DNA of 64,000 nt, from assembly GCF_001742225.1 (NCBI RefSeq), contig NZ_CP017076.1, forward strand, positions 1,534,501-1,598,500. The letters run 5' to 3'. Position 1 is the stretch's first letter. Each line of letters starts with the position of its first letter. This DNA comes from Novosphingobium resinovorum. Its GTDB lineage: Bacteria > Pseudomonadota > Alphaproteobacteria > Sphingomonadales > Sphingomonadaceae. Of this stretch, positions 27,172 to 36,006 are shown piece by piece. The notes beneath the pieces were generated by a model that did not search any database, was not told where the DNA came from, and saw only the letters and a program-made list of their open reading frames with translations. The position numbers were made by a program, and so were the translations under genes.

Positions 27172-27236
27172 CCCATCGCAGCCGACCCTTGTCGGTCATT
27201 TAGCACCCATTTTTACGCTCTCAGGTGCGGACCGGC
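27172..27236 (+). repeat. Shared ~65-bp intergenic sequence, copy A
   Basis: CCCATCGCAGCCGACCCTTG and the bases up to AGGTGCGGAC recur with substitutions at 31829-31891. The two copies are in the same orientation and bracket the transposase-rich stretch between them. The surrounding gap (26999-27393) otherwise contains nothing I can identify. Confidence 0.55.
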
Positions 27237-27393
27237 AGCTTCCTCATTCTGGATGCCTTGGACTGGCCGATTGCGGAATGTCCGGATCGGAAACAAGTGT
27301 GAGGATAGATGACGCTTACGCGGTGTCGGCTCCCGACCCTTAGCAACCAATCCGTCATGTCATGGTCATAACTTTCACCGACACGCTCGCTTC

Positions 27394-28641
27394 ATGGTTC
27401 ACGCCAAATCCGATTCTGTTCCCGCTCTCAACGTAGGCGAGCCTGATCGTCTCAGTTGGAGCAGGCTGGCCATGTCGACGCGGCTAATGGCAGGCCTGCA
27501 CCTGCTCAAGCACATGGAGGGCCTGTCGGACGAAGCCGTCTGCGCCCGCTGGGTCGAGAACCCGTACCACCAATTCTTTTGCGGCGAGCAGCACTTCCGC
27601 CACAAGCTGCCACTGGATCGTTCGTCGATGACGCGCTGGCGGAACCGGATCGGGGCCGACAAGCTGGAACTTCTGCTCGCCGAGACGCTGCGCGTGGCGA
27701 TGGAAACCAGGGCAATGCCGCCGCAGGCCTGCGAGTGGGTGACGGTGGATACGACTGTACAGACCAATGCGATTGCCCATCCCACCGACAGCCACCTGCT
27801 GCTACGAGGCATCGAGTGGCTGAACCGGATTGCCCGCAAGCACGGCATCAAGCTGCGCCAGTCATTCCTGCGGGTGGGCCGCCAGGCTCGGCGCAATGTC
27901 TCCTGGCTGATCAACGGGCGCGGTCACAAGCAGGCGATGCGTTGGGTGCGCAAACTTCGCACCTGTCTGGGCCGGCTCGACCGCGATATCGGCTGCAAAA
28001 TCGCCGGAAATGAGGAACTCGAGGCCGCCTTTGCCGTCGTCCGCGAGCGGGTGGCGAAGATCCTCACCCAGAAGGCTGGCAGCACAGACAAGCTTTATGC
28101 CCTGCACGCGCCCGAGGTGGAATGCATCGCCAAGGGCAAGGCGCGGACCCGCTACGAGTTCGGGGTAAAGACCTCGATCGCGGTGACAAACGCCCGCACC
28201 GCCGGTGGCCAGTTCATCGTCGGCATGCAGGCGTTGCCCGGCAACCCCTATGATGGCCACACCCTGTCCGGGCAGATCGAGCAAGTCGAGCGCCTGACCG
28301 GCGTCACCGTTGAGCGGGCTTATGTCGATCGCGGCTACAAAGGGCACCAGCATGGCGGGCAGGCCAGGGTCTATATCGCCCACACTCGCGGGATCACCTC
28401 ACCCACGATCAAGCGCGAGCTCAGGCGACAAAATGCCATCGAACCGATCATCGGTCACACCAAGTCCGATGGCCTGCTCGAGCGCAATCACCTCGCCGGT
28501 GCCACCGGCGATGCCATCAACGCCATCCTGGTCGCCGCGGGGCACTATCTCAGGTTGCTCGTCGCATGGCTGACTGCGATTTTGCGCGCCCTCATCGCCG
28601 CCTGGCTATCCCCAGCCCTGCCCAAAATGGCCGCTGCCTGA
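27394..28641 (+). mobile_element. IS5-family-type DDE transposase, N terminus probably truncated
   Basis: The 415-aa frame reads RLMAGLHLLKHMEGLSDEAV, then WVENPYHQFFCGEQHF, then WRNRIG, followed by the DDE catalytic strand WVTVDTTVQTNAI, YVDRGYKGH and a C-terminal INAILVAAGHYLRLL. These fit IS5-group transposases of the 'GLSDEAVCxRWVxNPY' type. The first 20 codons do not resemble the family N terminus, and I cannot find convincing terminal inverted repeats, so the element is probably a 5'-truncated remnant. The catalytic part is intact. The 340 bases after it (28642-28981) contain no recognisable gene. Confidence 0.75.
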
Positions 28642-28981
28642 AAGCAGCGTACCAGTTCGATAAACCCCTCACGGCACATCGGACGCAATCTACCCGTCGC
28701 CGAAACGAACATCGCATTGTTCACGACCGACAAGCTATCTACGCCGACTGCATCGAGGCCATGCGCCAGCACGCTCCTCGCCAAGATCGCGCTGGAAATC
28801 CGAATTGGCGACTCGCCTACAGCCGGGTGAAAGACCGCGCGCATTCCATCGCCTCGGTCTACAGAGACCGGACATCGTATGGGTTGCGCGATTGAGAATG
28901 CGGGCTTCTAAATTCGTGCTATTCTCGGCCCGCTTTCGACGACTGGTTTCCCGAAGTCCTGAAAGTTCCGGCCGATTACTT

Positions 28982-29197
28982 TTAGATCAGACCGCCAAAT
29001 ACGACGTGCGCGATCATATGTGCTCGGTTACGCGCCCGCGTTTTCAGCCGGACATTCTCGATATGCCGTTCAACCGTGCACGGCGCGATCTTAAGATTTA
29101 ATGCTGCCTCTTTTGCCGAGTAGCCGTCAGCGACGAGGCGGACGACTTCGGCTTCACGCCTTGTCAGCACCGGTGCATTTTCAGCAAGTCGAATCAT
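28982..29197 (-). CDS. LuxR-type HTH DNA-binding protein, 71 aa
   Basis: The protein is little more than a LuxR/GerE-type HTH domain: LTRREAEVVRLVADGYSAKE, then APCTVERHIENVRLKTRARN. A GGGGGAACCT site precedes the ATG at 29197. There is no receiver or autoinducer-binding domain, so it is either a stand-alone HTH regulator or the remaining end of a larger gene. It faces away from the outer-membrane protein gene at 29714. Targets are unknown. Confidence 0.75.
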   Translation of the reverse strand: MIRLAENAPVLTRREAEVVRLVADGYSAKEAALNLKIAPCTVERHIENVRLKTRARNRAHMIAHVVFGGLI

Positions 29198-29239
29198 AGG
29201 TTCCCCCTTTATTAACCATCATAAGGGAGGTATTCATTT

Positions 29240-29563
29240 TCAAGTGCATATGGAATGGTGATTTTTCCCATGTGAACGATTACAAAGAATGCCTTTTGGG
29301 GCTTGGTACAACTCATCCGATAGTGCAGAAGTGCACATTAGCAGCCAGTTGGCCTTGCCTAACGTATCTCGTGCGTTTGGCGAGAACCGGTATTGACCCT
29401 GCAGGTATTTTTCATCGGTGAGACTATCAATTCGCACACAGCTCACGAATCTCCCGATGTCTTTCAACGCAGGAGCAATCGGTTGTGATACCCGTAAACG
29501 GCTCAGCTTACACGGCGAAATCCTCGCTGGAGTGCGCTCATTGATCATATGATCGAGCGGCAT
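29240..29563 (-). CDS. Hypothetical protein, 107 aa
   Basis: I do not recognise this protein and its reality is doubtful. The frame runs from ATG 29563 to 29240 on the same strand as, and 42 nt before, the LuxR-type gene, so the two could form a unit, with this protein as a regulator partner. It has no signal peptide, no membrane helix and an irregular composition. The DNA here is AT-richer than most of the window. Confidence 0.3.
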   Translation of the reverse strand: MPLDHMINERTPARISPCKLSRLRVSQPIAPALKDIGRFVSCVRIDSLTDEKYLQGQYRFSPNARDTLGKANWLLMCTSALSDELYQAPKGILCNRSHGKNHHSICT

Positions 29564-29713
29564 TTTTTTCCCGTTGATACATCATGAGCGGTCGCATCAG
29601 TGTTGCAATTTGGTCACATGCTTTCGTAGTTTCAACCGATTGCCGCGGTCCTCGGAAACTTGATGGGCTTTTCCATCTTTTGCCATTCGAATGACACTCC
29701 AGAGGATACTTCC

Positions 29714-30358
29714 ATGACTTTCAAGCCGCTCTCCCTTGCAGTCGCTGTTGCTGCGGGAATCGCGTCCACGTCGGCAATGGCTCAGGATGCAGGCGTCGAC
29801 GCTTCGACGAATGCGCCGATCGTGGCCGAAAACGGCACTAGCTTTCGCGGCATCCGCCTTGAAGGTAACTTTGGCGGTGACCGCTTTCAGTCGGAGGGTA
29901 ACCACAACGACAAGTTTGGTTATGGTGGTACAATCGGCTTCGACGGCACTTTGGGTGAGCGCGTCGTGATCGGTGCGGAAGGCAGTTTCTGGAAGCCCGG
30001 TAAGGGCAACGAGAACACCACGGCGCTCGCCAATGGAAACAGTATCGACCATAAGGCGTTTGAAGAATGGGGCGCTGCTGTACGAGCCGGCTTTCTAGCC
30101 ACTCCGGACGTTTTGATCTTTGGTAAGGCCGGCTACGTAAACGGCGAACAACGCAAGCGCATTGAAGGACCCGTAGGCAATACACTCGTGTACGATCACT
30201 ACCGCGCTGACGGCTATCAAGTCGGCGGCGGCGTCGAATTCTCTCTGACGCAAGGACGCCTTCCGGTTTATGCGAGTGCACAGTACGTATATTCAAACTA
30301 TCACGGCAATAGCAGCCGTCAGCGCGTGATGGGCGGCATCGGCATTCGTTTCAAGTAA
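29714..30358 (+). CDS. Outer-membrane beta-barrel protein, 214 aa
   Basis: A clear signal peptide (MTFKPLSLAVAVAAGIASTS to AMAQ, cleavage about residue 23) is followed by alternating amphipathic strands rich in Gly and aromatic residues (GIRLEGNFGGDRF, GYGGTIGFDG, VVIGAEGSFWKPG, GKAGYVNGE). It ends on GGIGIRFK, with the basic-aromatic terminus usual for porin-like eight-stranded barrels. The ATG at 29714 is chosen because the signal peptide begins there. A strong terminator follows the stop. It is a monocistronic gene with no partner. Confidence 0.82.
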   Translation: MTFKPLSLAVAVAAGIASTSAMAQDAGVDASTNAPIVAENGTSFRGIRLEGNFGGDRFQSEGNHNDKFGYGGTIGFDGTLGERVVIGAEGSFWKPGKGNENTTALANGNSIDHKAFEEWGAAVRAGFLATPDVLIFGKAGYVNGEQRKRIEGPVGNTLVYDHYRADGYQVGGGVEFSLTQGRLPVYASAQYVYSNYHGNSSRQRVMGGIGIRFK

Positions 30359-30385
30359 GCGTCGCCGGACCTCGATGACAGCCTC

Positions 30386-30419
30386 AAGGGGCCCGCGCCG
30401 GAAGGTACGGGCCCCTTTT
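30386..30419 (+). terminator. Rho-independent terminator after the beta-barrel gene
   Basis: A 10-bp stem AAGGGGCCCG/CGGGCCCCTT, with a 12-nt loop, ends in a run of four T; it starts 28 bp after the stop codon. Confidence 0.85.
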
Positions 30420-30434
30420 GGTTGTGTGGGAGGT

Positions 30435-30608
30435 ATGGACCGGAAAGTGCGGCAGGCCTTCAAACATGGCCGATCAATGCGCCGGATCACGATTGAGCAT
30501 GGCCGGGCAACCCACAAGTGGCGCTACCGCATCGAGCGCATGTTTGGCGGTTTCAGAATCGGCGGCGCAATCGCGACCGGTGCGATCAATTCGCCGCTAG
30601 TCACCTAG
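30435..30608 (+). pseudogene. IS5-family transposase C-terminal scrap
   Basis: The 57-codon open frame contains HKWRYRIERMFGGFRIGGAI, which matches the conserved C-terminal YRIERMFG(R/H)L block of IS5-type DDE transposases, followed by ATGA-type residues. Nothing else of the transposase is present, and no terminal repeat is visible. Confidence 0.6.
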
Positions 30609-30633
30609 AACCGAAATGAGCTTCGTTAAATAA

Positions 30634-31177
30634 GAGCCTCATCCGAAAGTTGTTGAGCAATACCAGCATGTTGTGATTCACGCCTCTTTGCGAAGAGATG
30701 AAGTGAATGGTGACATGGACTGGTACCGCCCGCCGCAAGCATAGCCGGGAGGGACTGCGATATCCATCGGATTTGACCGATGTTGAGTGGGCGTTGGCAG
30801 CGCCATTCGTGCCTCCAGCAAGGCGCGGAGGCCGACCTCGAACGGCAGACAGGCGCGAAGTCCTCAATGCGATGTTGTATATAGCCGCGAGCAGGTGTGC
30901 GTGGCGACTTCTACCAAAATGCTTTCCTCCGGTGTCGACTGCCCTGCGCGGCGTTGCTCTGGGGCGCCGCAACTGGATGTTCGTCGGGTCCACCAAGGGC
31001 GGGGATGCCTCGGCGCTATTTTACTCGCTTGCCGAAGCGTGCCGCCTGAACGGTGTTGAGCCCGAAGCCTGGTCCACCGACGTCATTGCGCGCATTGGCA
31101 ATCACCCAATCAAACGGATCGATGCACTGCTGCCATGGCGCTGGCAGGACCCACGCGAGACGGCTGAGGCTGCATGA
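30634..31177 (+). pseudogene. Chimeric transposase remnant: IS5-type N terminus joined to IS66-type C terminus
   Basis: The left edge (GAGCCTCATCCGAAAGTTGT at 30634) resembles the terminal repeat of the intact IS5-family element ending at 40656. An open frame from 30707 first reads [20 protein letters not shown] and ends its IS5 part in [11 protein letters not shown]. From about nt 30947 it switches to [20 protein letters not shown], then [20 protein letters not shown] and IDALLPWRW, which is the C terminus of an IS66-family TnpC. The in-frame join is probably an accident of nested insertion and deletion. Confidence 0.7.
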
Positions 31178-31221
31178 ACACGTCACAACCTCACTCCGCT
31201 CTGTTCACACCTCTCGTCTAG

Positions 31222-31518
31222 GATCCCGCTCTCCTCCCGCCACTGGAGATGGACGGCTACCTGACCGGCGTGCTGGTGACACCAGAATTGGAAATCGCCG
31301 ACTTGATCGCCGACTTGCGGACCGCGCTCCCCCCGGTGACGGATCAAGCCAGAATGGAGCAGGCCCTCGCCGCCGTTCTGGCACGGTTCAAGGCGATTGA
31401 AGCGGAGCTTCAAAAGGGATGGCCGAGCTATCAACCCAGCTTCTCTGAAAGGGGGCAGAAGGCTGACCATGGCAGGGTCCGGGGATGGATGAAGGGCATG
31501 AGGCGGTCGTCGAGGTGA
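31222..31518 (+). pseudogene. UPF0149 (YecA-type) protein fragment
   Basis: The sequence LLPPLEMDGYLTGVLVTPEL resembles the start of UPF0149/YecA proteins, and DHGRVRGWMKGMRRS resembles their later conserved segment, but the full protein is about twice as long and the SEC-C-type zinc end is missing. The frame ends at 31518 where IS1182-type sequence begins. It was probably cut by a transposon. Confidence 0.5.
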
Positions 31519-31741
31519 TGGAGCGGCGCTTGATCGTGCGCCAGAGGCAATGCGGATCCGCAGACAGACTTTCGAGCATCCGTTCGGCACATTGAAAGCC
31601 TGGATGGGCTCGACACACTTCCAAATGAAGACACTCAAGGGCGTGAGAACGGAGATCAGCCTTAACATCCTCGCCTATACCTTCAAAAGGCTGATCGCCA
31701 TCCTCGGCGTCCAGCCACTGATCGGCGCAATCCAGACCTAA
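31519..31741 (+). pseudogene. IS1182/IS5-type transposase C-terminal fragment
   Basis: Reads DRAPEAMRIRRQTFEHPFGT, then LKAWMGSTHFQMKTL, then VRTEISLNILAYTFKRLIAI, the standard C-terminal block of IS1182-type transposases. The frame changes near 31535, and the catalytic core upstream is absent. Confidence 0.7.
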
Positions 31742-31828
31742 GCGTCAATGCTCAACCTACAGCGCCCACCTTCAAAATTATGGACCGCTCCCCCGTCTCG
31801 TTTTTACACGGCCTGTCCCAAGGCCCGC

Positions 31829-31891
31829 CCCATCGCACCCGACCCTTATCGGCCGCTTAGCCGTCAATTTTCGATTCCTAGGTGCGGACGG
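31829..31891 (+). repeat. Shared ~65-bp intergenic sequence, copy B
   Basis: Matches copy A at 27172-27236 (CCCATCGCACCCGACCCTTA here) through AGGTGCGGACGG. The rest of the 31742-32238 gap contains no gene I can identify; the promoter of the TonB receptor operon should lie in its last part. Confidence 0.55.
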
Positions 31892-32238
31892 TCCGCAATC
31901 CCGACAGGTGTCGACCACAAGCCTTCTTCCGACGATCGGTGAGAGAATAGCGGATTCGCCCCACTTCAACTCACATGTCGGCGAAGGGCTTTTAGGATGC
32001 TGATTTAGACCCGGAGAAAATCCACATTCAGAGGGGAAGCAACTCATCGAACTGCTCCATATTTTTGTCATTCAGCATTTGCCCTGTCGAACCAAGGTTG
32101 GCGCCACGACGCTACACATCGAAATATATTTCCATAAAATTGCAGAGGTCATCGAACCGTCACGGCTTTGACGGCGAAACGTCATGCGTGGTTTCTAGTG
32201 GGCGCCCAACATAAAAATCACTTCGGGGCACATCTCAC

Positions 32239-34875
32239 ATGCGTATCACCAAGCGGGTCTTGGCGTCGTCGACGTCGGCCATCCTGTTCGCGGCCATCGC
32301 ACTTCCCGCATCCGCCCAAACCGAGCCGGATGCCGAGGCTGGCGTCAACGGCGAGGACATCGTCGTCACCGGCAGCTACGCCCGCAGCCTGCGCGCCGCG
32401 ACAGAGGCGAAGCGCACCGCATCGTACCAGGTCGATTCGATCAACTCGACCGACATCGGCAAGTTCCCCACCCAGAACGTCGCCGAGGCGCTGCAGCTGG
32501 TCACCGGCGTCGCGATCACCCGTCCGCGTGGCGAGGGCCTGAATGTCAGCGTGCGCGGCCTTGGCCCGCAGTTCCAGAACACCCTGCTGAACGGCAGCCC
32601 GGTGGCGGTGAACGAAGTGATCGAGAACGGCGGCGCCGCCGGTCGCCAGTTCCGCTTCGAGATGCTGCCAGCCGAGTTCACCTCCAGCATCGACGTCATC
32701 AAGACGCCCACCGGCGACATGACCGAAGGCGCGCTGGGCGGCAACATCAACGTCAAGACCTTCGAGCCGTTCGACGTCGGCACCAAGACAACGCTCAACG
32801 TGCGCGGCACGTATACCGAGCAGACCGGCAAGGTGAAGCCGAACGCCACCGTGATCACCAGCTGGGTCAACAACGACGACACCTTCGGCATCCTCGTCGG
32901 CGGCCAGTACTGGGCCAAGGACGTGCGCAACGACCGCTGGTACAACGCTGGCTGGTACAAGGACCGCTTCGCCTCGCAGCTGGGCCAGACCGGTCTCTAC
33001 CTGCCCACGCGTACCCGCGCGACGGTCGAGACGGAAAAGCGCGAGCGCATCTCGGGCATGCTGTCGATGCAGTGGCGCCCGAACCCGGAAATGACGACGA
33101 CGCTGAACGTCCTCGCCACCCGCCTCGACGTGGCTTACGACGAATACGGTCTCGACATCTATCCCGACGACAGCAGCGTCGCCGGCCACCGTCCCACCAT
33201 CGTACCGGGCAGCGTCGTACTCGATGGCGATACCGTGGTGAAGGCGACGATCAACGACGTGCGCTTCATGGCCTCACGCGAGTACAGCCTCAACTGCCAC
33301 GACCTGTTCAACGTCGGCCTGCGCCAGACATGGGATCATGATGCCTGGCATGTCGCCGGCACCGTCAACTGGTCCTACGCGCACAGCTATCACCCCAGCT
33401 ACGACGTCGGTACCGTGCGCAGCCGCGCCATGTTCTTCGCCCCGCTGACCTACGATGCAACGCGTGGCTACAAGGAAGTACCGGACTTCAATACCACGGT
33501 CGATCCCACCAATCCGGCCAATTACCAGCTTTACCAGTTCAACATCGCGCCCAAGAACAGCAAGGACTGGAACTTCTACACCCGCGCCGATGTCGCCCAC
33601 GATTTCGAGGGCTTCATCTCCAAGCTGGCGGTCGGCGGCGAGTACCAGTTCCGCAAGCGCGACTATTCGCGCCGCGATTTCATTGTCAACCCGGTGGCCG
33701 GCACCCCGCTGTCGAGCCTAGGTTCGGGTGCCTATGAACAGCTGCCCTTCGACGACTATCTACAGGGCCTGGGCGGCAACATCCCGCGTAACTTCCTGGT
33801 GCCGGTGACGAGCGCCTATCTCGACGCCTTCTTCACCCCCACGGTCGAGAACTCGGCGCTGACCCCGGCGGACCTCGCCGCCTCGTTCCGCACCACCGAG
33901 AAGATCCTGAGCGCCTACGCCCGCGCCGACTACGACTTCTCGCTGGGCTCGGTGCCGGTCACCGGCAATATCGGCGTGCGCTACGTCCACACCGACCAGG
34001 TCGCGGGCGGCAACTTGCGCAGCGGCAACGCGATTACCCCGGTCAAGTATCACAAGACGTTCAACAACGTCCTGCCCAGCTTCAACCTGCGCGCCGAACC
34101 GACGCCGTCTCTCGTCGGTCGCCTCAGCGCCAGCCGCGTGCTGACCCGTCCGAACGTGACCGACAGCGCCCCGCGCATCACCATCTCGACCGACGCGCCG
34201 ACCGCCAGCGGCGGCAACCCGGACCTCGTGCCGTTCCTCGCCACCCAGTTCGACGGGTCGCTGGAGTGGTACTTCAACAAGTCCGGCTCGCTCACCGGCG
34301 CGGTGTTCTACAAGGCGATGGACGACTACATCACCCAGCAGAACGTGCCGATCGACATTCCGGGCCGCGGCACGGTGCAGCTGAGCACGCAGGTCAACGG
34401 CGGCAACGCCAAGGTCTACGGCTTCGAGGCGGCCTACCAGCAGGTATTCACCTTCCTGCCGCAGCCGTTCGACGGTCTGGGCTTCCAGGCGTCGTACACC
34501 CGCACCTCGGTCAAGGCGAACTACACCGCCGGTTCGCGCGTTATCAAGGACGAGATGATCGGCCTGTCGAAGAACAGCTTCAACGTGGTCGGCTTCTTCG
34601 AGAAGGGCCCGATCTCGACCCGCCTGTCCTACGTCTGGCGCGACCGTTATCTGTCGGGCACCGGCAGCACCACGCAGGCACCGACCTACACCGCCTCGTT
34701 CGGCTCGCTCGACGGGTCGATCGCTTATCGCCTGACCAGCAACGTCACGCTCAGCCTCGAGGCAATCAACATCGCCAAGGCACGCCAGTACACCTACAAC
34801 GACCTGCCGATCCGCTACGGCGACATCAACGACTACGGCCGCACGATCCTGTTCGGCGCGCGGGCGGAATTCTGA
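32239..34875 (+). CDS. TonB-dependent receptor, 878 aa, first gene of a phytate/phosphoinositide operon
   Basis: Outer-membrane active transporter. It has a signal peptide (to about ALPASAQ, residue 27), a TonB box-like segment (EDIVVTGSY), then a plug domain (DIGKFPTQNVAEALQLVTGV, RPRGEGLNVSVRGLGPQFQN, GNINVKTF). A 22-stranded barrel follows and ends on the aromatic FGARAEF. The type resembles TonB receptors of the 'IroE/BtuB-like CarbohydrateTBDR' style seen widely in sphingomonads. It overlaps the next start by one base (TGATG), so it is coupled to the phospholipase C and phosphatase genes. The substrate is not readable from sequence; the neighbours point to inositol phosphates or phosphoinositides. 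Confidence 0.9.
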   Translation: MRITKRVLASSTSAILFAAIALPASAQTEPDAEAGVNGEDIVVTGSYARSLRAATEAKRTASYQVDSINSTDIGKFPTQNVAEALQLVTGVAITRPRGEGLNVSVRGLGPQFQNTLLNGSPVAVNEVIENGGAAGRQFRFEMLPAEFTSSIDVIKTPTGDMTEGALGGNINVKTFEPFDVGTKTTLNVRGTYTEQTGKVKPNATVITSWVNNDDTFGILVGGQYWAKDVRNDRWYNAGWYKDRFASQLGQTGLYLPTRTRATVETEKRERISGMLSMQWRPNPEMTTTLNVLATRLDVAYDEYGLDIYPDDSSVAGHRPTIVPGSVVLDGDTVVKATINDVRFMASREYSLNCHDLFNVGLRQTWDHDAWHVAGTVNWSYAHSYHPSYDVGTVRSRAMFFAPLTYDATRGYKEVPDFNTTVDPTNPANYQLYQFNIAPKNSKDWNFYTRADVAHDFEGFISKLAVGGEYQFRKRDYSRRDFIVNPVAGTPLSSLGSGAYEQLPFDDYLQGLGGNIPRNFLVPVTSAYLDAFFTPTVENSALTPADLAASFRTTEKILSAYARADYDFSLGSVPVTGNIGVRYVHTDQVAGGNLRSGNAITPVKYHKTFNNVLPSFNLRAEPTPSLVGRLSASRVLTRPNVTDSAPRITISTDAPTASGGNPDLVPFLATQFDGSLEWYFNKSGSLTGAVFYKAMDDYITQQNVPIDIPGRGTVQLSTQVNGGNAKVYGFEAAYQQVFTFLPQPFDGLGFQASYTRTSVKANYTAGSRVIKDEMIGLSKNSFNVVGFFEKGPISTRLSYVWRDRYLSGTGSTTQAPTYTASFGSLDGSIAYRLTSNVTLSLEAINIAKARQYTYNDLPIRYGDINDYGRTILFGARAEF

Positions 34876-36005
34876 TGCTGCGCGCTGCGGTTCTCGGGGC
34901 GCTGATGCTCGGGGGGGCGATGGCCTCCCCGGTATCGGCGAAGGACGCGGCGGCTCCCGGGCCGCTGCGCATGAACGACATCCAGGTCGTCGGCTCGCAC
35001 AACAGCTTCAAGACACGGATTCCCGCAGCCGTGATGGCGGAACTGCGCCGCCGCGATCCGAAGATGGCCGAGGCGCTGGACTACTACCACCTGCCGCTGT
35101 CCGCCCAACTCGATGCCGGCGTGCGTCAGCTGGAGATCGACATCTTCGCCGATCCCGAGGGCGGCCGCTACGCCGCCCCCAAGGGCGAGGCGCTGCTCTC
35201 CCCGGCCGAGCGGGCCCGCGCAAAGCAGGAGGGCTTCGACGAGGCCGCGATGCGCAAGCCCGGCTACAAGGTGCTGCACATTCCCGACGTCGACTATCGC
35301 GTCGTGTGCCCCACCCTGGTCGTCTGCCTGACCGAAGTGAACGCGTGGTCGCGGGCGCACCCCGGCCACCTGCCGATCATGCTGACTCTCAACGCCGCCG
35401 ATACCGCGAACACGCACGAGATCACGCAGCCGCTGCCGCTCGACGATGCGCGCCTGCTCGATGCGCTGGACGCGGAAATCCGCAAGGCGCTGCCGGACAA
35501 GCGGCTGATCACCCCCGACGAAGTGCGCGGCGACGCTCCCACGCTCGCCGGGGCGGTGAAAACGAAGGGCTGGCCCACGCTGAAGAGGGCGCGCGGGCGG
35601 ATCTACGTGCTGTTCGACGTGCGCAAGGCGGTTTCGGACGTGTACCGCGCCGGCCATCCCTCGCTGCGGGGACGCGCGATGTTCGGATGGTATCCCGATG
35701 GCGAGCCGGAAAGCGCGATCCAGATCGTGCAGGACCCGCTCGTCGATGGCGCGAAGATCCGCGAATGGGTGAAGGCCGGCGTGATCGTGCGCACCCGCAC
35801 CGACGCCAACACCGTCGAAGCGCGCACCCACGATTTCACCAAGACCCGCGCGGCGATCGAAAGCGGCGCGCAGGCGGTCAGCACCGACTATTATCCTGGT
35901 GCGCCCGACCCGCTGGGCCTGCGCTTTACCGTCACCCTGCCGAACGGCGCGATGGCGGGCTGCAGTCCCGTGCGCGTGGCCGGACCGTGCGTCGTAAAGC
36001 CCTGA
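34875..36005 (+). CDS. Secreted phosphatidylinositol-type phospholipase C (PI-PLC-C1-like), 376 aa
   Basis: A signal peptide (MLRAAVLGALMLGGAMASPV to SAK) leads into an X-type PI-PLC fold. The first catalytic His lies in VVGSHNSFK (residues about 37-45). A metal-binding acidic run is in RQLEIDIFADPEGG, and the second His is in KVLHIPDVDYR, followed by CPTLVVCLTEVNAW. Length and motifs fit the calcium-dependent PI-PLC-C1 group (PF16670-like). It would cleave phosphoinositide-type lipids or glycerophospho-head groups in the periplasm. The start overlaps the TonB-receptor stop; the next gene follows at 36007. Substrate specificity is inference. Confidence 0.82.
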   Translation: MLRAAVLGALMLGGAMASPVSAKDAAAPGPLRMNDIQVVGSHNSFKTRIPAAVMAELRRRDPKMAEALDYYHLPLSAQLDAGVRQLEIDIFADPEGGRYAAPKGEALLSPAERARAKQEGFDEAAMRKPGYKVLHIPDVDYRVVCPTLVVCLTEVNAWSRAHPGHLPIMLTLNAADTANTHEITQPLPLDDARLLDALDAEIRKALPDKRLITPDEVRGDAPTLAGAVKTKGWPTLKRARGRIYVLFDVRKAVSDVYRAGHPSLRGRAMFGWYPDGEPESAIQIVQDPLVDGAKIREWVKAGVIVRTRTDANTVEARTHDFTKTRAAIESGAQAVSTDYYPGAPDPLGLRFTVTLPNGAMAGCSPVRVAGPCVVKP

Positions 36006-36006
36006 G

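Noticed and set aside
26999..27199. 67-codon N-terminal part of the AAA ATPase
   Set aside because: It runs through the intergenic repeat copy A and has no family-like sequence; the ATG at 26998 is a better start.
34266..34874. Upstream extension of the PI-PLC frame by about 200 codons
   Set aside because: It overlaps the TonB-receptor barrel; the signal peptide at 34875 and the TGATG junction mark the true start.
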